A stretch of 5,249 nucleotides of DNA from Treponema sp. (GTDB lineage Bacteria; Spirochaetota; Spirochaetia; Treponematales; Breznakiellaceae). This document shows, piece after piece, positions 1 through 3,122 of the stretch. Location of the stretch: NCBI GenBank assembly GCA_009780285.1, contig WRAL01000132.1:1-5249 (forward strand), in the 5' to 3' direction. A program made the translations under genes and the position numbers. Numbering within the stretch: the stretch's first letter is position 1; each line of letters begins with the position of its first letter. The notes under the pieces were generated by a model. It was not told the DNA's origin and ran no database searches. It worked only from the letters and a program-made list of their open reading frames with translations.

Positions 1-30
1 CCGTTCAAGGCGCCCTTGCGCCTTGAACGG
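1..30. terminator. Perfect 13-bp hairpin, possible terminator of an upstream gene
   Basis: Bases 1-13 (CCGTTCAAGGCGC) are perfectly complementary to 18-30, around a CCTT loop. On the plus strand the stem is followed by AGCTTTTAGG, a short and weak T tract, so a terminator for a gene left of the window is plausible. It could equally be the first member of the hairpin series that continues to base 270. The stem is seen directly; the function is inferred. Confidence 0.55.
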
Positions 31-59
31 AGCTTTTAGGTTGTGGGGCCTTGATGCGT

Positions 60-97
60 GGAGATTGGAGGCGGGCCTTTGCCCGTCTCCAATCTCC
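60..97. repeat. 17-bp hairpin with CTTT loop
   Basis: Bases 60-76 pair with 81-97 around a CTTT loop (77-80). All pairs are Watson-Crick except one G-T position. Loop and upper stem resemble the hairpin at 1-30 (GC-rich top, pyrimidine loop containing TT), but the lower stem differs completely (GGAGATTGGAG here). No T tract follows, so termination is unlikely. It is better read as a structured or palindromic intergenic element. Confidence 0.6.
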
Positions 98-101
98 GGG
101 G

Positions 102-212
102 CCAAAGCCTGATGGTTTTGGATTGCGTGGGCCTTTTATCAAGGGCTTTTGATCGGTGGCCTCCTGCGGCCCGGCGCAGGGCATACGCGCAGGGGCTTTT
201 GTACCAAAGGCC
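102..212. repeat. Run of four short hairpins in the 5' intergenic region
   Basis: Four further small inverted repeats follow each other here. 102-109/114-121 is CCAAAGCC-TGAT-GGTTTTGG with one G-T pair. 138-142/149-153 has ATCAA/TTGAT arms. 163-168/175-180 has CCTGCG/CGCAGG arms. 194-200/206-212 is GGCTTTT-GTACC-AAAGGCC with one T-G pair. Each is weak alone, but with the stronger stems on both sides this stretch is unusually hairpin-rich. No protein-coding signal (Shine-Dalgarno site, family match) is visible across 1-423. The function is unknown. Confidence 0.4.
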
Positions 213-226
213 GCTCTTCTGTAGGA

Positions 227-270
227 AAAAATGCAGGGCAAGGCGCTCCAGCGCCTGGCCCTGCATTTTT
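227..270. terminator. Strong bidirectional-type Rho-independent terminator
   Basis: A-rich bases 227-230 and ATGCAGGGC (231-239) pair with GCCCTGCAT (258-266) plus TTTT. After a single A-G mismatch (240/257) the stem continues as AGGCGC (241-246) with GCGCCT (251-256), closing on a TCCA loop. A-tract, GC-rich stem and T-tract give the classical terminator form on both strands. It insulates the downstream membrane-protein gene from leftward sequence, and would also stop minus-strand transcription entering from the right. Confidence 0.8.
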
Positions 271-345
271 GGATGTCTGGATTTGGGCCATACTAAAACT
301 CCGGGCATGAAGGCCGACGTATTCACCAAGGGTGTCGCTGGCAGG

Positions 346-374
346 TTGATTTTTCCCGAAGTTTCCGGTAACGT
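346..374 (+). promoter_or_regulatory. Candidate weak sigma70-type promoter for the DUF975 gene
   Basis: TTGATT (346-351) is followed after exactly 17 bases by TAACGT (369-374). The -35 matches the consensus at four of six positions and the -10 at three, so the case rests mostly on spacing and on the position between the terminator at 227-270 and the start codon at 424. An alternative, TTTCCG (362-367) with TATTTT (386-391), is about as good. The real start point cannot be decided from sequence. Confidence 0.3.
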
Positions 375-396
375 TCGATTGAGGCTATTTTAAGCA

Positions 397-416
397 GCCT
401 GAAAAGGCGTAAGGAG
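397..416 (+). promoter_or_regulatory. GNRA-type hairpin next to the Shine-Dalgarno site of the DUF975 gene
   Basis: AAGGAG (411-416) lies seven bases before the ATG at 424 and fixes that start. Immediately upstream, GCCT (397-400) pairs with AGGC (405-408) around a GAAA tetraloop. The hairpin ends two bases before the Shine-Dalgarno site and leaves it free, so it may stabilise the 5' end or keep the site open. The site is clear; the role of the hairpin is speculation. Confidence 0.5.
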
Positions 417-423
417 CGTTAAG

Positions 424-1017
424 ATGTTGAAGGAAAATCATGAAATAAGGGCGCTGGCAAGAAGCCGGCTTCGCGGGGCCTGGCTTCCGGCCGTCGGTGT
501 TGTCGTTATCTATGCCGTCATTTTAGGCGCGTCGGGCGTAGCGGTTCTCGGCCCCTTCATTCTCGGCGGGCCGTTGGCGCTTGGTCTTGCAACCTACTTT
601 CTAAACAGTGTTAGAGGGCAAAATGCCAAGATCGAGGACCTTTTTCAGGGCTTCAAAAATTTCGGATCAAGCTGCATTCTTTTCATACTGCAAAGTTTGT
701 TTGTCGCTCTGTGGTCGCTTTTGCTTGTAATCCCCGGAATCGTAAAAACTTTCAGCTATTCGATGTCTTTCTATATCCTGCGCGACAATCCGGAAATCGG
801 CTGGCAGGAGGCCATAACCAGAAGCAGGAAGATGATGGACGGCCACAAAGGAAAACTGTTCTGCCTGTATCTCAGCTTTATCGGCTGGGCGCTTCTGTGC
901 GTCCTTTCTTTTGGAATTGGGTACCTCTGGCTGCTTCCGTACATGGAGACCAGCGTCGCCGCCTTTTACGAGGATCTTAAAAACAATCAGGAAGGCGGCA
1001 ATAAGTTTTTGACCTGA
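424..1017 (+). CDS. DUF975-family integral membrane protein
   Basis: This 197-residue protein matches the DUF975 family (bacterial membrane proteins of unknown function). Diagnostic stretches are the IPGIVK..SYSM..YIL.DNP region (103-123), the EAI..S..MM.GHK.KLF segment (129-146), and the C-terminal LYLSFIGW (148-155) ending in LLPY....VAAFYEDL (170-185). Hydrophobic segments lie at about 21-60 (possibly two passes around a Gly/Pro-rich turn), 83-107 and 145-173. The basic N-terminus (R9, R13, R15, R17) suggests it stays in the cytoplasm. There is no signal peptide and no catalytic motif. The start is supported by AAGGAG seven bases upstream. It is followed after 69 bases by the phd-doc operon, which has its own promoter, so it is probably monocistronic. 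Family assignment is firm; no biochemical role is known. Confidence 0.9.
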   Translation: MLKENHEIRALARSRLRGAWLPAVGVVVIYAVILGASGVAVLGPFILGGPLALGLATYFLNSVRGQNAKIEDLFQGFKNFGSSCILFILQSLFVALWSLLLVIPGIVKTFSYSMSFYILRDNPEIGWQEAITRSRKMMDGHKGKLFCLYLSFIGWALLCVLSFGIGYLWLLPYMETSVAAFYEDLKNNQEGGNKFLT

Positions 1018-1019
1018 TT

Positions 1020-1049
1020 TTGACATTGGCGGAGGGCAGGTTGTATTTG
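1020..1049 (+). promoter_or_regulatory. Candidate promoter of the phd-doc operon
   Basis: A perfect TTGACA (1020-1025) starts three bases after the DUF975 stop codon. With an 18-base spacer it is followed by TATTTG (1044-1049), a poor -10. A second possibility is TTGTAT (1041-1046) with TATCGT (1064-1069) at 17 bases. In either reading the -10 falls inside one of the two inverted repeats of this intergenic region, which fits an autoregulated toxin-antitoxin promoter. Confidence 0.5.
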
Positions 1050-1053
1050 CCCT
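1033..1053. promoter_or_regulatory. Inverted repeat over the phd -10 region, candidate operator
   Basis: AGGGCA (1033-1038) and TGCCCT (1048-1053) form perfect 6-bp arms separated by nine bases. The right arm overlaps the proposed -10 element. Phd-family antitoxins bind palindromes in their own promoter, and binding here would block RNA polymerase. No T tract follows, so a terminator for the preceding gene is less likely. Operator function is inferred from position. Confidence 0.45.
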
Positions 1054-1063
1054 GGACTTCCGG

Positions 1064-1075
1064 TATCGTGCGATA
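1064..1075. promoter_or_regulatory. Second palindrome (TATCGTGCGATA) before phd, candidate operator
   Basis: TATCG and CGATA are perfect 5-bp arms around TG, ending right where the ribosome-binding stretch AGAGGTGG (1075-1082) begins. Two sites in tandem, centred at about 1043 and 1070 (27 bases, between two and three helical turns), would suit the cooperative binding known for Phd-Doc complexes. The sequence is unlike that of the upstream repeat, so the two may bind different factors, or only one may be an operator. Confidence 0.4.
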
Positions 1076-1086
1076 GAGGTGGTTTT

Positions 1087-1329
1087 ATGGACATTGACAG
1101 CCACGTCCTTGTGCAAATGACCGAGGCAGGCCAAAATTTCTCGAAGATCGCGCGTCTCGTCGATGAAAGCGGCATGGCGGTGATTTTGAAAAACGACACG
1201 CCGCGCTACATGGTGCTTAGCTATAGCGAATACGCCGGGATACAGGAGGCAAGGCGCGCTCTTTTTGATGCAACGGCCGACGCGGTTATCTCCGAAAATA
1301 TCGAGGCGCTGTCAGAGCTTGCAAAGTGA
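1087..1329 (+). CDS. phd: Phd/YefM-family antitoxin
   Basis: This 80-residue protein is the antitoxin of a type II toxin-antitoxin pair. In the family the N-terminal part folds as a DNA-binding dimer that represses the operon, and the flexible C-terminal part wraps around and inhibits Doc. Here residues 1-48 carry the family pattern (F18..I21, then VDESGMAVILKND and PRYMVLSYSEY), with the PxYMVLS-like strand at 39-46. Residues 50-80 are Ala/Glu-rich and helical-looking, the expected toxin-binding tail. The length is typical. GAGG (1076-1079) lies seven bases before the ATG. Its stop TGA is embedded in the toxin's GTG start (GTGA at 1326-1329), so translation is coupled. The annotation is confident at family level; binding to the neighbouring Doc follows from the operon arrangement. 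Confidence 0.92.
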   Translation: MDIDSHVLVQMTEAGQNFSKIARLVDESGMAVILKNDTPRYMVLSYSEYAGIQEARRALFDATADAVISENIEALSELAK

Positions 1330-1721
1330 CGATTCTCTCGCCTGACGATGTCGTCGCTCTTCACAAAAAATTAATCGCCGCGACCGGCGGATTGGCAGGT
1401 CTTCGAGATCGGGGCCTTCTTGAGTCAGCCGTAATGGGCTGCTATCAGACATTTGACAAGCAGGATTTGTACCCGACTATCGAGGAAAAGGCCGCGAGGA
1501 TGGCGTTTGCGCTTTGCAAGAATCACCCATTTATTGACGGGAACAAGCGCATTGCCGTAACGTCCATGCTTGTGATTCTCCGAATGAACGGCATTTCCCT
1601 GTCTTTTTCCCAGCGCGAGCTTGCCGATCTCGGCCTGGGAATCGCGGCCGGCAGCGTAGGCTACGAAGGTATTGTCGCGTGGATTAATGCGCATGCGCCG
1701 CGCAATCTCTTACGGGATTGA
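1326..1721 (+). CDS. doc: Doc (death-on-curing) toxin, Fic-fold kinase type
   Basis: This 131-residue protein is a Doc-family toxin. The characterised phage P1 Doc phosphorylates elongation factor Tu and so stops translation. The active-site motif HPFIDGNKR (67-75) has Lys where classical AMP-transferring Fic proteins have the second Gly (GNGR), which is the hallmark of the Doc kinase branch. H67, D71, N73, K74 and R75 are all present, so the enzyme looks intact. The N-terminal GL.DRGLLESAV.....TF pattern (25-43) is also typical of the family. The start is a GTG overlapping the phd stop by four bases; no other start fits the conserved N-terminus (LSPDDVVALH). The GTG and coupling should keep toxin below antitoxin. 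The 3' end overlaps the convergent gene by 12 bases, with no terminator between them. P1 Doc is similar in length (about 126 residues). The chromosomal role is unknown. Confidence 0.93.
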   Translation: MTILSPDDVVALHKKLIAATGGLAGLRDRGLLESAVMGCYQTFDKQDLYPTIEEKAARMAFALCKNHPFIDGNKRIAVTSMLVILRMNGISLSFSQRELADLGLGIAAGSVGYEGIVAWINAHAPRNLLRD

Positions 1722-2405
1722 AAACCGTACTTCGGTAATGGGGCTATCCGCTGAATAAATGCTTTGCCTTATTTGCAAGCCATTTTGAAAAGAAAAATCC
1801 CGCTCTGTCGTGGATGTTGTAAACACGGTTTCGATAGTTTCGAGTATGGATATTCGGTTTGCTCCACTGCCATAATAATATTCCCTTTGTGCTTTGCTGC
1901 CGCTTCCCGCGCCCCAAGGCGGCACCCAATCCGGTTCGATAAAAGGAAGCTGGGTTTCTTTAAATTCTGTTACCTTGGGATTATGTTCAGGCTCGCGCGT
2001 TAGCGGGTCATTATTTAAAAGACGGATCTGGCTTATGGCGCGTAAAAAAATAGTGTTTTCGGGATCAAAAATAAAATCCCATAATTCAGCATTGACAATA
2101 GAGTAATCATCGGGCCGCCAGTCATCTTCAGGAATATAGCAGTCGACGAAACCCAAGGCCGCTTTGATAAAATATATTTCATCCGCCGTTCGCGGCCCAT
2201 ACAAACCGTCAATCTCGCCAAGGCCTGCGAATCCCAATGCCGCCAGCCGTTCTTGCAGGCGTCTTATTTCAGGGCCTTGAATCCTGGGCCGTGTAACATA
2301 AATTTCACTGAATGGTTGGCTAGACGCATTGTTTTCCGTTGCGAATACGTTAAATGCAAGCGCGAAAAAAAGCAAAGCAAGGAATGCGGATATTTTTTTA
2401 TGCAT
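1710..2405 (-). CDS. Secreted protein with one peptidoglycan-binding domain
   Basis: This is a 231-residue exported protein. Residues 1-22 form a signal peptide (MHKK, a hydrophobic core, then NVFA with likely cleavage after A22). Residues 39-86 resemble a PG_binding_1 domain: RPRIQGPEIRRLQERLAALGF, then E.DGLYGP.TADEI (64-77). No catalytic domain is recognisable. The remainder (87-231) has W/D/E-rich and Ser/Thr-rich stretches that I cannot assign. I chose the ATG at 2405 over an in-frame ATG 12 codons upstream: AAGGAG (plus-strand 2412-2417) sits six bases before it, and the longer form would place charged residues before the signal peptide and start close to the predicted transcription start. 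It is probably periplasmic or wall-associated. Base composition looks more AT-rich than in the flanking lipoprotein and yjbQ genes. The domain call is good; the role is unknown. Confidence 0.8.
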   Translation of the reverse strand: MHKKISAFLALLFFALAFNVFATENNASSQPFSEIYVTRPRIQGPEIRRLQERLAALGFAGLGEIDGLYGPRTADEIYFIKAALGFVDCYIPEDDWRPDDYSIVNAELWDFIFDPENTIFLRAISQIRLLNNDPLTREPEHNPKVTEFKETQLPFIEPDWVPPWGAGSGSKAQREYYYGSGANRISILETIETVFTTSTTERDFSFQNGLQIRQSIYSADSPITEVRFSIP

Positions 2406-2452
2406 TGTTTTCTCCTTCGTTACGCGGACATAACATAACACCCAATTGTTTT

Positions 2453-2481
2453 ATGCTACATTGCTCGAAAAAAATTGTCAA
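2453..2481 (-). promoter_or_regulatory. Good sigma70-type promoter for the peptidoglycan-binding protein gene
   Basis: Read on the minus strand, a perfect TTGACA (2481-2476) is followed after exactly 17 bases by TAGCAT (2458-2453), which matches the -10 consensus at four of six positions. The spacer carries a run of seven T. Transcription would begin near 2446, giving a leader of about 40 bases that contains the AAGGAG site. This is the best-formed promoter in the window. Confidence 0.65.
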
Positions 2482-2504
2482 GGCAAATTCACGGCCCCTC
2501 ATAA

Positions 2505-2626
2505 AAATCAATTACCACGGAGTTTCACGGAGCAAATCCCTTCGACAGCACGCCGCGCACTAATGCGCACTCTCCCTCCGTGTAACTCCGTGTCCTCCGT
2601 GGTTAATTTTCCGGCAAAATTGATTT
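2505..2626. repeat. Palindromic intergenic element built of ACGGAG units
   Basis: The left arm has ACGGAG at 2517-2522 and 2527-2532. The right arm has the complement CTCCGT at 2576-2581, 2586-2591 and 2595-2600, so units recur every 9-10 bases and the right arm has one more. ACCACGGAG (2514-2522) pairs perfectly with 2595-2603, and CACGGAG (2526-2532) with 2586-2592. An apical hairpin GCGCA-CTAA-TGCGC lies at 2555-2568. Outside these, AAATCAATT (2505-2513) is complementary to AATTGATTT (2618-2626). It encodes no credible protein. From general knowledge, sequences of the type ACCACGGAG..ACACGGAG recur as dispersed intergenic repeats in many environmental bacteria; that this is such a copy is an inference. 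Confidence 0.65.
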
Positions 2627-2661
2627 CCCTGACGGCCCTCCCCCAAGCCGCGCCGTTCCGG

Positions 2662-2667
2662 TACAAT
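2662..2667 (+). promoter_or_regulatory. Possible -10 element (TACAAT) placing yjbQ on a leaderless transcript
   Basis: TACAAT matches the -10 consensus at five of six positions and ends five bases before the yjbQ ATG at 2673. A transcript from it would begin at or within a base or two of the start codon. No acceptable -35 lies 15-19 bases upstream (the region is C-rich) and no TG extension precedes it, so the call is tentative. Confidence 0.3.
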
Positions 2668-2672
2668 GCGGA

Positions 2673-3077
2673 ATGACGTTTCTTTCCGGTTTTAGCGTTC
2701 GTTCCTCGAAGCGGGACGAATGGATCGACATAAGCGGCGAGGTTAGCGCGGCGGTGGCGGCATCCGGCGTGACGGAGGGGATCTGCGTGGTTTTCGTGCC
2801 GCACACCACGGCCGCCGTTACGGTGAACGAGAACGCCGACCCGGACGTTCCCCGCGATTTGGGCTTTGCCCTGGGAGCTATCTCCCCGGACAGGCGTGAG
2901 TTCCGCCACGGAGAGGGCAATTCGGCGGCGCATGTAAAGACAAGCATCGTGGGGCCGTCAATTACGCTGATTGTATCGGGGGGCGCGCTTCTTTTGGGAA
3001 GGTGGCAGGGGATATGGTTCAATGAGTACGACGGCCCAAGGCTTAGGAACGTTCACCTAAGGGTGCTGGGCGACTGA
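2673..3077 (+). CDS. yjbQ: YjbQ/UPF0047-family protein (secondary thiamine-phosphate synthase family)
   Basis: This 134-residue cytoplasmic protein covers the whole small YjbQ domain (UPF0047, usually about 130-140 residues). Conserved blocks are VPHTTAAVTVNENADPDV (42-59), HGEGNSAAHVKTSIVG (79-94) and LLLGRWQGIWFNEYDGPR (106-123). The invariant H44, E53, D56, H79, N83, H87 and the WQGI..NE.DGPR block are all present, so it looks functional. Family members have been reported to replace thiamine-phosphate synthase activity weakly in enterobacteria, hence the database name; the physiological role is unsettled. The ATG is the only ordinary start in frame before a stop at 2604, yet no Shine-Dalgarno sequence is in position (only GCGGA directly abutting it). 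No thiamine gene is nearby. It is a single-gene unit ending at the hairpin at 3087-3115. Confidence 0.92.
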   Translation: MTFLSGFSVRSSKRDEWIDISGEVSAAVAASGVTEGICVVFVPHTTAAVTVNENADPDVPRDLGFALGAISPDRREFRHGEGNSAAHVKTSIVGPSITLIVSGGALLLGRWQGIWFNEYDGPRLRNVHLRVLGD

Positions 3078-3086
3078 GGCCAAGCA

Positions 3087-3115
3087 GGGGAAACGCCGGA
3101 TGCCGGCGTTTCCCC
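3087..3115. terminator. 13-bp hairpin terminator between convergent genes
   Basis: GGGGAAACGCCGG (3087-3099) pairs perfectly with 3103-3115 around an ATG loop. It begins nine bases after the yjbQ stop and ends seven bases beyond the stop of the minus-strand lipoprotein gene, so it can serve both. The following plus-strand bases CTCTT make only a short T-rich tail and the minus side has none. Termination may therefore be inefficient, or the stem may mainly protect 3' ends. Confidence 0.65.
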
Positions 3116-3122
3116 CTCTTGC

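Noticed and set aside
58..393. Plus-strand open frame of 111 codons across the left intergenic region
   Set aside because: It starts with GTG without a Shine-Dalgarno site, runs through several hairpins and a terminator, and its translation resembles no family. It looks like an open frame allowed by GC-rich composition.
667..1134. Minus-strand open frame of 155 codons opposite the DUF975 and phd genes
   Set aside because: It lies antisense to two genes with clear family matches and has no recognisable sequence features.
1724..1736. Small hairpin ACCG-TACTT-CGGT after doc as a terminator
   Set aside because: The stem is only 4 bp, lies inside the convergent coding region and has no plus-strand T tract.
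2406..2441. Longer start (ATG at 2441) for the peptidoglycan-binding protein
   Set aside because: It would add 12 residues ahead of a well-formed signal peptide, start very near the predicted transcription start and ignore the AAGGAG site that serves the ATG at 2405.
2508..2933. Minus-strand open frame of 141 codons
   Set aside because: It is antisense to yjbQ and reads through the ACGGAG palindrome (giving TTEDTELHGG). Such translations are typical by-products of this repeat type, not evidence of a protein.
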